Positions 47,429-55,868 of a stretch of 64,000 bases of DNA are shown in pieces. Location: assembly GCA_964638035.1 (NCBI GenBank), contig CAZWXD010000001.1, positions 124,001-188,000 on the forward strand. The letters are read 5' to 3'. The notes under the pieces were generated by a model. It saw nothing but the letters and a program-made list of their open reading frames with translations. It did no database searches and was not told the origin of the DNA. Position 1 is the stretch's first letter, and every line of letters begins with the position of its first letter. This stretch comes from JAGGAG01 sp964638035. GTDB taxonomy: Bacteria; Gemmatimonadota; Gemmatimonadetes; Gemmatimonadales; GWC2-71-9. A program made the position numbers and the translations under genes.

Positions 47429-49108
47429 ATGCAGCGTGATGCCTATGATGCGGTGATCGTGGGGTCGGGTGCCGGCGGCGGGATGGCGGCCTGGGCCCTC
47501 ACCCGCGCCGGGCTCAAGGTGGCGCTCCTCGAGGCGGGCGCCCCGTGGGACAACACCACCGACTCGGCAATGCTCACCTGGCCCTACCAGACCCAGCGGC
47601 GCGGCGGTGCAACCCGCTGGAAGCCCTTCGGGGAGTTCGACGGGTGCATTGGCGGCTGGGAGATCGACGGCGAGCCCTACACCACGGCGCCCGGCAGCGA
47701 GTTCCGCTGGTGGCGGGCCCGCATGGTCGGGGGCCGCACCAACCACTGGGGGCGGATCTCCCTCCGCTTCGGCCCCGACGACTTCCGGCGGGGCGACCTC
47801 GACGGCCTGAGCCCCAACTGGCCCATCACCTACGACGACCTCAAGCCGTACTACGACGACCTCGACCGGTTGGTCGGGTTGTTCGGCAGCAACGAGGGCA
47901 TCCACAACCAGCCGGACGGCATCTTCCTGCCCCCACCCAGGCCGCGAGCCTACGAGATGGTGGTGATGCAGGCATCGAAGGCGCGCGGCATACCGTGCAT
48001 CCCCATGCGGCTCAGTGTCATCACGCGCCCGCACAACGGCCGCATGGCGTGCCACTACTGCGGGCAGTGCGGCCGTGGCTGCGCGGTGAACGCGAACTTC
48101 TCCAGCACCAATGTGCTGATTGCGCCGGCGCGGGCCACGGGCAACCTCACGCTGCTCACCCACACCATGGCACGCGAGGTCACGGTGGACCGCAAGGGAC
48201 GGGCAACCGGCGTCACCTGCGTGGACACCGCGCGTGGAGGCGAGCGCCACATCAGCGGCAAGGTCGTCATCCTGGCCGCGAGTGCGTGCGAGTCGGCCCG
48301 GCTCCTCCTCAACTCGACGTCATCCCTCTTTCCCCAGGGCCTCGCCAACGGCAGCGGCAAGGTGGGGCGCGACCTCACCGACACGACGGGCACTGACGTG
48401 GCGGGCTTCATCCCGCGGCTCGTGGGCCGGAAGGTCTACAACGAGGATGGCTCGGGTGGGCACATCTACATGCCGTGGTGGCTCGACAACCGGAAGCTCG
48501 ACTTCCCCCGCGGCTACCACATCGAGGTCTGGGGCGGGCTGGGGCAACCGGGCGCCGGGTTCATGGGCGGCATCCACCGCTACCCGCCGGGCGGCGGCTG
48601 GGGCCGGCAGCTCAAGGCCGACTACCGGCGGTACTGGGGCACCACGATCGGCTTCTCCGGCCGTGGCGAGATGATCCCCAACGACAGGAGCTACTGCGAG
48701 ATCGATCCGGTGCAGAAGGATCGCTACGGGATTCCCGTGCTCCGGTTCCACTGGCAGTTCACCGACCACGAGTACAACCAGGTTCGCCACATGCAGGAGA
48801 CCTTCCGCGGGCTGGTGCAGGAGATGGGTGGCGAGGTCTGGTCGCCGATGCCCACCCGGGAGCAGGGCTACGGCATCGCAGCCGGCGGCGTGATCATCCA
48901 CGAGGTGGGTGGCACCAAGATGGGGAGCGACCCGGCCACCTCGGTGCTCGACGCCAACTGCCGGGCCCACGAGGTGCCCAACCTCTACGTGGCCGATGGC
49001 GGGCCGTTCGTCTCCCAGGCCGACAAGAATCCCACCTGGACCATCATGGCGCTGGCGTGGCGCACCGCCGATGCCATCGTGGCGGCGGGGAAGCGAGGTG
49101 AGCTGTGA
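47429..49108 (+). CDS. GMC-family FAD oxidoreductase (sugar dehydrogenase-like)
   Basis: A 559-residue flavoprotein. FAD motif VIVGSGAGGGMAA at residues 9-21. Arg/His-rich RMVGGRTNHWGR, then four cysteines in CHYCGQCGRGC (unusual, could hold an Fe-S or structural site), and the C-terminal pair: HEVGGTKMGSDP (catalytic His about 491) and DKNPTWTIMA (Asn about 533). This architecture matches the large subunit of gluconate 2-dehydrogenase and glucoside 3-dehydrogenases. The ATG at 47429 follows TTGGAGC; a GTG at 47408 is an alternative. It is followed by its small subunit (four-base overlap), which delivers the complex to the periplasm. Confidence 0.9.
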   Translation: MQRDAYDAVIVGSGAGGGMAAWALTRAGLKVALLEAGAPWDNTTDSAMLTWPYQTQRRGGATRWKPFGEFDGCIGGWEIDGEPYTTAPGSEFRWWRARMVGGRTNHWGRISLRFGPDDFRRGDLDGLSPNWPITYDDLKPYYDDLDRLVGLFGSNEGIHNQPDGIFLPPPRPRAYEMVVMQASKARGIPCIPMRLSVITRPHNGRMACHYCGQCGRGCAVNANFSSTNVLIAPARATGNLTLLTHTMAREVTVDRKGRATGVTCVDTARGGERHISGKVVILAASACESARLLLNSTSSLFPQGLANGSGKVGRDLTDTTGTDVAGFIPRLVGRKVYNEDGSGGHIYMPWWLDNRKLDFPRGYHIEVWGGLGQPGAGFMGGIHRYPPGGGWGRQLKADYRRYWGTTIGFSGRGEMIPNDRSYCEIDPVQKDRYGIPVLRFHWQFTDHEYNQVRHMQETFRGLVQEMGGEVWSPMPTREQGYGIAAGGVIIHEVGGTKMGSDPATSVLDANCRAHEVPNLYVADGGPFVSQADKNPTWTIMALAWRTADAIVAAGKRGEL

Positions 49109-49728
49109 AGCGGAGGCGGTTGGGGCAGGGTGGAGGCATCGACCGGCGCGAGGCGCTGGCAGCGCTCGGCCTTGGCGCCCTCGGCGTGGGCCTCCCGTCG
49201 TGGCGCGAGTTCTCGCTGGCGCGAGCCGCCGGCACCTCCGCGACGTTCTTCACGCCGGGAGAGCGCGCCCTCGTCACCGTGATGGCCGACATGATCATCC
49301 CGCGCGATGACCGCTCGGGGAATGCATCGGATGCCGGCACCATCGACTACATGGACTTCGTGATGTCGGAGGCAAGCGAGAAGGCGCAGGCCGCGATGCG
49401 GGCCGAGCTTCGCTGGTACGACGAGGAGTGCACCCGCCGCTTCGGCCATGGCTTCGTGGCATCGAGCGACGTGGAGCGGGCGGCCCTGCTCGATGACATC
49501 GCCTGGCCCGCGCGCGCCACCCCGGCGCTGCGGCCGCACGCCGAGGCGTTCAACCGGATACGCGACATGGTGGCATCGGGCTTCTTCTCGAGCCGCATGG
49601 GCATTGACGACCTGGGGTACAAGGGCAACGTGTTCAACCCCGGCTGGTCGGGTGCGCCGCCCGAGGCGCTCGAGGGGCTCGGGGTCACCTATGACGAATG
49701 GGACCGGAAATACGGAGGCCTCCAGTGA
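49105..49728 (+). CDS. Gluconate 2-dehydrogenase subunit 3-like protein (Tat)
   Basis: A 207-residue small subunit that pairs with the GMC flavoprotein and carries it through the Tat pathway. Features: DRREALAALGLGALGVGL (Tat-like signal, 13-30), FTPGERALVTVMADMIIPRDD (in part), DAGTIDYMDFVM and the helical C-terminus ending WDRKYGGLQ. These are typical for the family (PF13618-like). The GTG start overlaps the GMC stop, and its own stop overlaps the next GTG (GTGA), so all three are tightly coupled. Confidence 0.88.
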   Translation: MKRRRLGQGGGIDRREALAALGLGALGVGLPSWREFSLARAAGTSATFFTPGERALVTVMADMIIPRDDRSGNASDAGTIDYMDFVMSEASEKAQAAMRAELRWYDEECTRRFGHGFVASSDVERAALLDDIAWPARATPALRPHAEAFNRIRDMVASGFFSSRMGIDDLGYKGNVFNPGWSGAPPEALEGLGVTYDEWDRKYGGLQ

Positions 49729-50969
49729 AGCGCCCTGAGCGGCTTGGCATCGGCATCATCGGCAGCGGCTTCAACGCGCAGTTTCACTTGCGGGCATTCC
49801 AGCAGGTGCGCGACTGCGACGTGATCGGCGTGTGGAGCCCCACGGCGCGGAACGCGACGGCCACGGCGCGGATGGCACGCGAGCTGGACGTGGGGCCTGC
49901 GGAGGCGTACCGGTCCATCCGGGCGATGGTGCAGGACCCGCGCATCCACGCCATCTGGCTGTCGGGTCCCAACCACGCGCGCATCGAGAACGTGGAGGAG
50001 ATCACCGACACCATCGTGCGGGGGAAGGGGGAACTCCTCGGGCTGGCGTGCGAGAAGCCGCTGGCGCGGAACGTGGCCGAGGCCAGGGAGGTCGTGGCCC
50101 TGGCGCGGCAGGCCCGGCTCCGGACGGGTTACCTGGAGAACCAGCTCTTCGCGCCGCAGGTCGAGGTGGGGCGCAACCTGCTGTGGGCGCGCGGTGCGGC
50201 GCTCACCGGCCGGCCATACCTCGCGCGGGCAGCGGAGGAGCACAGCGGGCCGCATGCCCCCTGGTTCTGGAAGGGCAGGCTGCAGGGCGGCGGCGTCCTC
50301 AACGACATGATGTGCCACTCGGCGCTGATGGTTCGGCACCTGCTCACCCGGCCAGGCGAGTCGCTCGCCACGGTGAAGCCGCGCCGGATCAGCGCCCACA
50401 TTGCCTCGCTCAAGTGGAGCCGGCCGGAGTATGCCCGCCGGCTCGCGAGGGAGATGGGGGGCGTCAACTACCGCCGCACGCCATCGGAAGACTTCGCCAC
50501 CGTCACCATCGAGTTCGAGACCGCCGACGGCCACCGGGTGATGGGCGAGGCCAGCACCAGCTGGAGCTTCGTGGGCGCTGGGCTGCGGCTCTCCGCCGAG
50601 CTGCTCGGGCCGGAGTACTCCATGGCCTGGAACACCCTCGACACCGGCCTCAAGCTCTTCTTCTCGCGCCACGTGCGCGGGCGGGTGGGCGAGGACCTGG
50701 TCGAGAAGCAGAATGCGGAGATGGGCCAGATGCCCGTTGTCGCCGAGGAGCACGCCGCGTACGGGTATGTGGGAGAGAACCGCCATTTCGTGCGGGTGTT
50801 CCTGGGCAAGGAGAAGCCGCGGCTCACCTTTGCCGACGGCCTCGACACCGTGCGCATCCTCATGGCCGCCTACAAGGCGGCCGAGTCGGGGAAGACCCTG
50901 CGCTTCCCGCCGGCGGGGATCGACCGGTTCGTGCCGAAGGTGGCGAAGGGAACCTGGCGCCCGCGCTGA
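49725..50969 (+). CDS. Gfo/Idh/MocA-family oxidoreductase
   Basis: A 414-residue NAD(P)-dependent enzyme, Rossmann motif IGIIGSGFNAQFHL (8-21), EKPLARNVAEA (family lysine in EKP, about 104-114), a long C-terminal beta sheet and a bulky middle insert with the motif GPHAPWFWKGRLQGGGVLND (in part). The enzyme family interconverts sugar hydroxyls and ketones. Together with the GMC oxidoreductase it fits sequential 3-keto-sugar chemistry. It starts with GTG overlapping the small-subunit stop. It is the last plus-strand gene before convergent MFS. Confidence 0.87.
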   Translation: MKRPERLGIGIIGSGFNAQFHLRAFQQVRDCDVIGVWSPTARNATATARMARELDVGPAEAYRSIRAMVQDPRIHAIWLSGPNHARIENVEEITDTIVRGKGELLGLACEKPLARNVAEAREVVALARQARLRTGYLENQLFAPQVEVGRNLLWARGAALTGRPYLARAAEEHSGPHAPWFWKGRLQGGGVLNDMMCHSALMVRHLLTRPGESLATVKPRRISAHIASLKWSRPEYARRLAREMGGVNYRRTPSEDFATVTIEFETADGHRVMGEASTSWSFVGAGLRLSAELLGPEYSMAWNTLDTGLKLFFSRHVRGRVGEDLVEKQNAEMGQMPVVAEEHAAYGYVGENRHFVRVFLGKEKPRLTFADGLDTVRILMAAYKAAESGKTLRFPPAGIDRFVPKVAKGTWRPR

Positions 50970-50975
50970 CGCGGG

Positions 50976-52175
50976 TCAGGCCGTCCCGGCCTCCCGTGCG
51001 GCAGCAGGACGGAAGACCAGCGCAAAGCCCACCAGGATCACCAGGGCCAGGATGGCCGGCACCTGCCAGATCGCGGGCCAGTTGTGGCCACCCGCGGCGA
51101 GGGTGTGCCGCTGCACCACCGCCCCTGACACATAGCTGCCGAGCAGGTAGCCCAGGCCCTGGGTCACCAGGGTGATGAACCCCTGGGCGGCGGCGCGCAC
51201 CGACTCGCCCGCCACCTTGTCGGTGTAGATCTGCCCCGTCACGAAGAAGAAGTCGTAGCAGATGCCGTGCAGCAGGATCCCCAGGTACAGCATCCAGACC
51301 CGTGGGCCGGCATCCCCCCAGCCGAAGAGCGCGTAGCGCAGCGCCCACGCCGCCATCCCGATGAGCAGGATCCGCTTGATGCCCAGCCGGTGCAGCAGCA
51401 CCGGAAGCAGCACCATGAACCCGATCTCGCTCGCCTGGCCCAGCGTCATCTTGCTGGCGGCGGCGGGCAGGTTGATCTCGTTCAGGAAGAGGTTGGTGAA
51501 CGCGTAGTAGAACTGGAGCGGGACGCAGAGCAGGAACGAGCCGATGGCGAAGGCGGCGAAGTTCCGGTCCTTGAGGAGGTCGAGGGCATCGAGCCCGAGC
51601 ACGTCACGGAGCGACAGCGGCTTGCCCGCCGCGTGCGGCGGCGTGTGCGGCAGCAGGAACGAGAAGAGGCCCAGGGCCACCGACGCCGCGGCGGCAATGC
51701 GCATGGGCGTGGCCAGCGCCTCGACCTTGAGGGCCCCCACGATGAGCCCGGCCGCGATCCAGCCGATGGTGCCAAGCACCCGGATCAGGGGGAACTCCTT
51801 CGCCGTGTCCTGCACGTGGTCGAAGGAGATGGAGTTGCTGAGCGCCAGGGTCGGCATGTAGCAGAGGGCGTACAGGATCAGCACCGGGTAGAACTGCCCG
51901 AAGGTGACACGGGTGGAGGCAAACCAGAGCAGGGCGCCGCCCAGCAGGTGCAGGATCCCGAGGATCTTCTGGGTGGCGAAGAAGCGGTCGGCCACCATGC
52001 CCACCAGGACCGGGGCCACGATGGCGCCGATGGCCATGGTGCCGTAGGCGGCGCCGATCTGCACGCCATCGAAGCGCAGCGTGGTGCCGAGGTAGGTGCC
52101 GAGCGTGACGAACCATGCCCCCCAGATGAAGTACTGGAGGAACATCATCGCGCTGAGCCGCCAGCGGGCGCTCAT
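50976..52175 (-). CDS. MFS transporter (nucleoside/H+ symporter-like)
   Basis: A 399-residue permease with twelve hydrophobic segments and the pattern FLQYFIWGAWFVTLGTYLG (11-29) that is typical for Nuc_H_symport (NupG-like) transporters. Other markers are GMVADRFFATQK, IGWIAAGLIVGAL and GICYDFFFVTGQIY. It would import a small polar solute, probably a sugar or nucleoside, with protons. It follows the DUF1080 gene with a four-base overlap on the minus strand, converging on the Gfo gene, so the transport step and catabolic enzymes lie together. Confidence 0.87.
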   Translation of the reverse strand: MSARWRLSAMMFLQYFIWGAWFVTLGTYLGTTLRFDGVQIGAAYGTMAIGAIVAPVLVGMVADRFFATQKILGILHLLGGALLWFASTRVTFGQFYPVLILYALCYMPTLALSNSISFDHVQDTAKEFPLIRVLGTIGWIAAGLIVGALKVEALATPMRIAAAASVALGLFSFLLPHTPPHAAGKPLSLRDVLGLDALDLLKDRNFAAFAIGSFLLCVPLQFYYAFTNLFLNEINLPAAASKMTLGQASEIGFMVLLPVLLHRLGIKRILLIGMAAWALRYALFGWGDAGPRVWMLYLGILLHGICYDFFFVTGQIYTDKVAGESVRAAAQGFITLVTQGLGYLLGSYVSGAVVQRHTLAAGGHNWPAIWQVPAILALVILVGFALVFRPAAAREAGTA

Positions 52176-52885
52176 GGCAGGGTCCGGATGCGGATGTTGC
52201 GGTAGCTGACCACGTCACCATGGTCCTGCAGGGCAATGCGTCCCTTGCGGGACATCCCGTAGCCGGGCCACTGCTTGAACTTCGAGGCCGCGACCTTCGC
52301 CTTCCAGTCAGCGCTGCCCAGCTCGTAGCTGATGCTGGTGCCGTTGAGCCAGTGCTCCACGTGGTTCCCGCGCACGACGAGCCGCGCGTCGTTCCATTCG
52401 CCGGCGGGGCGCACGATGCCGGCGGGGAAGGGGTAGAGGCCGAACACGCTGCCTGCGGAGGTGAGGCGCGACTTCCCATCGGCATGGCCGGCGTCGTCCA
52501 GCACCTGCATCTCGGGGCCGCTCTCGTACGGCGCGGGGTACTCCTCGCTGACCCGGTACATGATCCCGCTGTTGCCGCCGGGGGCGACCTTCCACTGCAG
52601 GCGAAGGTCGAAGTTGCCGAACTCGTCCAGGGTGACGATGTCACCGCCGGGGCCGGTCCGGGCGAGCGCCCCGTCGGCGATGGTCCATCCCGCCGGCATG
52701 CTTGCCTGCCGGTAGCCGCGCCACCAGGCGCTGGCGCCCTCACCGTCGAACAGGAGGCGGAAGCCCTCCGCCCGTTCGGCCGGGGTGAGGCGGTTGGGGA
52801 TGGAGTCCTGGGCCCTGAGTGGGGTGGGGAGGTGGGCCAGGAGGAGCACCGCGGCGGCCGTGGCCGCAACTCGGCAGGATGGCAT
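52172..52885 (-). CDS. Secreted DUF1080 protein (3-keto-glycoside hydrolase-like)
   Basis: A 237-residue secreted protein with signal peptide (to TPLRAQ) and a DUF1080 concanavalin-like fold: LTPAERAEGFRLLFDGEG, GNFDLRLQWKVAPGGNSGIMYRV (in part), YPAPYESGPEMQVLDD, AGEWNDARLVVRGNHVEHWLNG (in part). Members of this family cleave 3-keto-glycosides. It is the first gene of a two-gene minus-strand unit with the MFS permease. The presence with a GMC dehydrogenase, isomerase and Gfo enzyme fits oxidative glycoside breakdown. Confidence 0.88.
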   Translation of the reverse strand: MPSCRVAATAAAVLLLAHLPTPLRAQDSIPNRLTPAERAEGFRLLFDGEGASAWWRGYRQASMPAGWTIADGALARTGPGGDIVTLDEFGNFDLRLQWKVAPGGNSGIMYRVSEEYPAPYESGPEMQVLDDAGHADGKSRLTSAGSVFGLYPFPAGIVRPAGEWNDARLVVRGNHVEHWLNGTSISYELGSADWKAKVAASKFKQWPGYGMSRKGRIALQDHGDVVSYRNIRIRTLP

Positions 52886-52936
52886 GGGGAAAGAGGTTAG
52901 GGCGCGATGCGGGTTGGGGGAAGGGGCGTGGGAAAC

Positions 52937-52965
52937 TTGCCCGACGGAGGGGCCGCGGCTACGTT
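52937..52965 (+). promoter_or_regulatory. Promoter of tRNA-Gln
   Basis: TTGCCC (52937-52942), 17 bases, TACGTT (52960-52965), nineteen bases before the tRNA. The TACGTT is followed by TTGCCCTCC, as in the tRNA-Ala promoter (TATCTT then TGCCCTCC). Confidence 0.5.
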
Positions 52966-52984
52966 TTGCCCTCCAGAGTACCGC

Positions 52985-53057
52985 TGCCCCTTGGTGTAAC
53001 TGGCAACACGCCTGACTCTGGATCAGGAGAGTCCTGGTTCGAGCCCAGGAGGGGCAA
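52985..53057 (+). tRNA. tRNA-Gln (anticodon CTG)
   Basis: A 73-nt cloverleaf: acceptor TGCCCCT with AGGGGCA (53050-53056), D arm with GGTGTAACTGGCAACAC, anticodon stem CCTGA/TCAGG around CTCTGGA (anticodon CTG), T arm CCTGG-TTCGAGC-CCAGG, discriminator A. CCA is not encoded. Confidence 0.95.
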
Positions 53058-53062
53058 TGTGA

Positions 53063-53103
53063 GGGGCGGCCATCGCGTGCGATGGCCGCCCCTTCTTGCT
53101 TTC
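53063..53103 (+). terminator. Intrinsic terminator of tRNA-Gln
   Basis: Hairpin GGGGCGGCCATCG-cgtg-CGATGGCCGCCCC (53063-53092), thirteen pairs, followed by TTCTTGCTTTC. It also covers the 3' end of the convergent PIN gene. Confidence 0.75.
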
Positions 53104-53545
53104 AGGTGGCCTGCCCCGGGGACGGACGGAACCGGGTGGCAGGCACGAGCCGGAGGCCGGGCACGCGCTCGAACTCGCGCTGGTTCAGCGTAGCGAGGGC
53201 CATGCCGTGTGCCAGTGCTGTGGCAGCAATCAGCATGTCATGCGGACCAATCAGCGTCCCGGCCTGTGCCAGCGTGGCCCATAACTCGGCGTGCCGTCGC
53301 ACTTCCAGCAGCCCGAACGGCCCTATCGGCACCCGTGCCAGCACGAACTCCACGAAGGCCGAGCGACGGGCGCGGATGGCCGGGGTCGGTGCACGCTCGC
53401 ATCCGTGGAGCAGTTCCGCCGCCACGACGGCCGGAAGCACGACCGGAACATCGCCGAGCGATGCCAGGAGGCCCGGCAGGTCGAGCGTCCCACGCTCCGA
53501 CGCGATGATCACCGATGCATCGAGCACTAGGCGGCGCGCCCCCAT
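53102..53545 (-). CDS. PIN-domain protein (VapC-like), no antitoxin visible
   Basis: A 147-residue PIN-fold RNase, usually the toxin of VapBC pairs. Acidic and polar site: Asp9 in LVLDASVIIA, Glu in VAAELLHGC (about 44), Asp in GPHDMLIAATAL (about 102) and the conserved TLNQREFERVPGL near the end, where the usual motif is TxNxxxF. All catalytic residues are thus kept. An antitoxin gene would be expected upstream, but arsM ends 21 bases ahead instead. It may be an orphan toxin, an immunity-free domesticated RNase, or controlled from elsewhere. Its 3' end runs into the tRNA-Gln terminator. Confidence 0.82.
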   Translation of the reverse strand: MGARRLVLDASVIIASERGTLDLPGLLASLGDVPVVLPAVVAAELLHGCERAPTPAIRARRSAFVEFVLARVPIGPFGLLEVRRHAELWATLAQAGTLIGPHDMLIAATALAHGMALATLNQREFERVPGLRLVPATRFRPSPGQAT

Positions 53546-53566
53546 CCCCCTCGCGGTCGCCGCTCC

Positions 53567-54457
53567 TCAGGCGCAGCAATCGGGGCCGCAGCACCCACGC
53601 GTGGCGCCCGCTGCGACTGGTGCTGGCGCGGCAGCGCCTGCCGGCCTGGTGGCGCGGATGAATGCCCCCATCACCCGGCCGCTCACCTCGCGCGCGAGGA
53701 CTTCCGTGTCCATCCCGGCCTCCGCCAGGAACGCCCTGGCGTCGTCGAACTCGTAGATGCGCGTGGGCTCCACGTCGATGCCCTCGAATCCCGCCTCCTC
53801 GAGCAGCGCGCGGTACTCCTGCTCGGACAGCGCCCCGGCAATGCAGCCCACCCAGAGTTCCATGCTCGAGCGCACCGCCGCCGGGACCTCACCCCGCACC
53901 ACGACGTCGGACACGGCCAGCCGCCCGCCGGGCTTGAGCACCCGGAACGCCTCGGCAATCACCTTGCGCTTGTCGGCCGCCAGGTTGATCACACAGTTGG
54001 AGATGATGACGTCAACCGAGGCGTCGGGGAGCGGGATCGCCTCGATGTCACCCTTGAGGAACTCCGCATTGGCCACCCCGGCCTCCTGCTGGTTCTTCCG
54101 CGCCAGGGCCAGCATCTCGTCGGTCATGTCGAGGCCCCAGGCCTTGCCGGTCGGGCCCACGCGCCGGGCGGAGAGCAGCACGTCGATGCCGCCGCCCGAG
54201 CCGAGGTCGAGCACCACCTCGCCCTCGTGGAGCTCGGCCAGGGCCGTCGGGTTGCCGCAGCCGAGCGATGCCAGCACCGCCCCCTCCGGCAGGGTGGCGG
54301 CCTGCTCGTCCGAATAGAGGTTGCCGGTGATGGGATCGTCGCCCGTGGCATCGCACGAACCACCCCCGCAGCAGCTTGTCCTGGTCCCGGTGGCGACGCG
54401 CAGGGCCGCCTGGCTGTACCGCTCGCGCACCGTGTCCTTGATGTTCCCGTTGTCCAT
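53567..54457 (-). CDS. arsM: Arsenite S-adenosylmethionine methyltransferase
   Basis: Methylates arsenite to volatile or less toxic species. The 296-residue protein has SAM motif VVLDLGSGGGIDVLLSA, followed by KAWGLDMTDEML, and the arsenic-binding cysteines: CCGGGSC (N-terminal), SNCVINL and WVGCIAGAL. The C-terminus has an extra Cys pair (CCGPDCC). The start at 54457 is supported by GAGG six bases upstream; two earlier starts lie within the operator. It follows arsR, and both genes have an ATCAA-N6-TTGAT operator. Confidence 0.93.
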   Translation of the reverse strand: MDNGNIKDTVRERYSQAALRVATGTRTSCCGGGSCDATGDDPITGNLYSDEQAATLPEGAVLASLGCGNPTALAELHEGEVVLDLGSGGGIDVLLSARRVGPTGKAWGLDMTDEMLALARKNQQEAGVANAEFLKGDIEAIPLPDASVDVIISNCVINLAADKRKVIAEAFRVLKPGGRLAVSDVVVRGEVPAAVRSSMELWVGCIAGALSEQEYRALLEEAGFEGIDVEPTRIYEFDDARAFLAEAGMDTEVLAREVSGRVMGAFIRATRPAGAAAPAPVAAGATRGCCGPDCCA

Positions 54458-54466
54458 TTGAAGCCT

Positions 54467-54484
54467 CATCAATAAATGTTGATG
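54467..54484. promoter_or_regulatory. ArsR operator in front of arsM
   Basis: CATCAATAAATGTTGATG, with ATCAA-N6-TTGAT at the same spacing as the operator upstream of arsR; the spacers TAAATG and GAAATC share AAAT. It lies between the arsR stop and the arsM start. Confidence 0.65.
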
Positions 54485-54503
54485 TATTGAAGCCGCGCCG
54501 GCG

Positions 54504-54827
54504 TCAGCAGCAGCCAGCGCGACGCTCCGATGCCGAGGGTGCCGCAGCGATGGATTCCACCACCTCCGCCAGGTTCTCCAGGGTCTCGGCCTGCAGGGCG
54601 TAGTACATCCAGCGCCCCTCCCGGCGGTCGGTCACCAGGCCAGCGTCCTTCAGCACCTTGAGGTGAAAGGACAGCCGCGACTGTGCTGCATCGAGCGCGT
54701 CGGTCAGCTCGCAGACACAGCGCTCACCAAACCGCAGCCGGCGCAGGATGTCGAGCCGGGTCGGGTCGGACAGCGCCTGGAACTGCCGGGCGGCGAGCTG
54801 GAGGTCGATCGCGGGGCGGGTTGCCAT
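54504..54827 (-). CDS. arsR: ArsR-family transcriptional repressor
   Basis: A 107-residue winged-helix metalloregulator. It shows ALSDPTRLDILRRL, the ligand motif ERCVCELTDAL with Cys37 and Cys39 (arsenite site as in ELCVCDL of classic ArsR), the recognition helix QSRLSFHLKVLKDAGLV and GRWMYYAL. The C-terminus adds a vicinal Cys pair. It leaves DNA when As(III) binds and derepresses the transcript. A perfect palindrome upstream (54837-54856) and a second copy ahead of arsM are its likely operators. ATG at 54827 is ten bases from the palindrome. Confidence 0.92.
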   Translation of the reverse strand: MATRPAIDLQLAARQFQALSDPTRLDILRRLRFGERCVCELTDALDAAQSRLSFHLKVLKDAGLVTDRREGRWMYYALQAETLENLAEVVESIAAAPSASERRAGCC

Positions 54828-54836
54828 GGCCCAATA

Positions 54837-54856
54837 ATATCAAGAAATCTTGATAT
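54837..54856. promoter_or_regulatory. ArsR operator in front of arsR
   Basis: A perfect 20-base palindrome ATATCAAGAAATCTTGATAT directly upstream of the start codon. It is AT-rich in an otherwise GC-rich region and has the ATCAA...TTGAT arms typical for ArsR/SmtB repressors. Confidence 0.8.
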
Positions 54857-54908
54857 GTCAAGGGTCGCCTGCCTGGGGCATGCCGGCGTGCCCCCGGCCT
54901 GCCCGGCG

Positions 54909-55868
54909 TCAGGGCTCGAGGATGAGCTTGCCGCTGGTGGCGCGGCTGGCCAGGGCTTCGTGCGCGGCGCCTGCGTTGCGGAGGGCGAAGCGTGGACCAA
55001 GGGTGAGCCGCAGGTGCCCGCCCTCCACCATGGCCAGCACCTCGCGTGCGCGCGCCTGCAGTTCAGTTGGCTGCTGCACGTAGTGACCCAGCACGGGTCG
55101 GGTGAGGAAGAGCGAGCCGGCGCGCGCAAGGACGAGCGGATCGATCGGCGGCACGACCCCACTCGACTGCCCGAAGAGCACCAGCATTCCGCGCGGCCCA
55201 AGCGACGCAAGGCTCCCCTCCCACGTCGTGCGCCCCACCGAGTCATATGCCACGCGCACGCCGGCACCTGCTGTCACTCGCCGCACCTCGGCGGGCACGT
55301 CCTGCTCGGTGTAGCGGATGACCACCTCGGCACCGGCACCGAGCGCTGCCGCCGCCTTGGCGGCCGTGCTCGCCGTCCCGATCACCCGGGCGCCGCGGAG
55401 GCGGGCCATCTGGCAAATGAGGAGGCCGGTTCCGCCCGCGGCGGCGTGCACCAGGCACCATTCACCTGGTGCCAGGGGCCAGGTTGAATGCGTGAGGTAA
55501 TGGGCTGTCATCGCCTGGATCATGGCTGCCGCGCCACTCGCGGCATCGACCTGTCCCGGGAGTCGCACCAGGCGGTCGGCGGGCGCCACGGCACATTCGG
55601 CGTAGGCGCCGTGGAAGCTCTCTGACGCCACGCGCGCGCCGAGCAGTGCCCGGTCGACACCCTCGCCAACGGCGGTCACCACGCCGGCGCCCTCGGAGCC
55701 GGGGGTGAACGGCAGGGGAACCGGGTAGACGCCAGTGCGCTGGTAGATCTCGATGAAGTTGACGCCGATTGCCTCGAGGCGAACCTGTGCCTCGCCCGGG
55801 CCCGGCACCGGCTCGGCGACCTCAACGGCGTGCAACTGGTCGGGGCCGCCAACCTGGTGGATTCGCAT
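54909..55868 (-). CDS. Quinone oxidoreductase-like zinc-free alcohol dehydrogenase
   Basis: A 319-residue MDR protein of the QorA type, reducing quinones or enones with NADPH. N-terminal GroES-like domain (IGVNFIEIYQRTGVYP, LPFTPGSEGAGVV) and a Rossmann domain with the AAAGGTGLLICQMAR motif, then VAYDSVGRTTWEGSLASL (in part). The zinc ligands of classical alcohol dehydrogenase are absent. The start at 55868 is preferred (MRIHQVGGPDQL matches the family); an ATG at 55877 is possible. It lies alone, divergent from the universal stress protein gene. Confidence 0.87.
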   Translation of the reverse strand: MRIHQVGGPDQLHAVEVAEPVPGPGEAQVRLEAIGVNFIEIYQRTGVYPVPLPFTPGSEGAGVVTAVGEGVDRALLGARVASESFHGAYAECAVAPADRLVRLPGQVDAASGAAAMIQAMTAHYLTHSTWPLAPGEWCLVHAAAGGTGLLICQMARLRGARVIGTASTAAKAAAALGAGAEVVIRYTEQDVPAEVRRVTAGAGVRVAYDSVGRTTWEGSLASLGPRGMLVLFGQSSGVVPPIDPLVLARAGSLFLTRPVLGHYVQQPTELQARAREVLAMVEGGHLRLTLGPRFALRNAGAAHEALASRATSGKLILEP

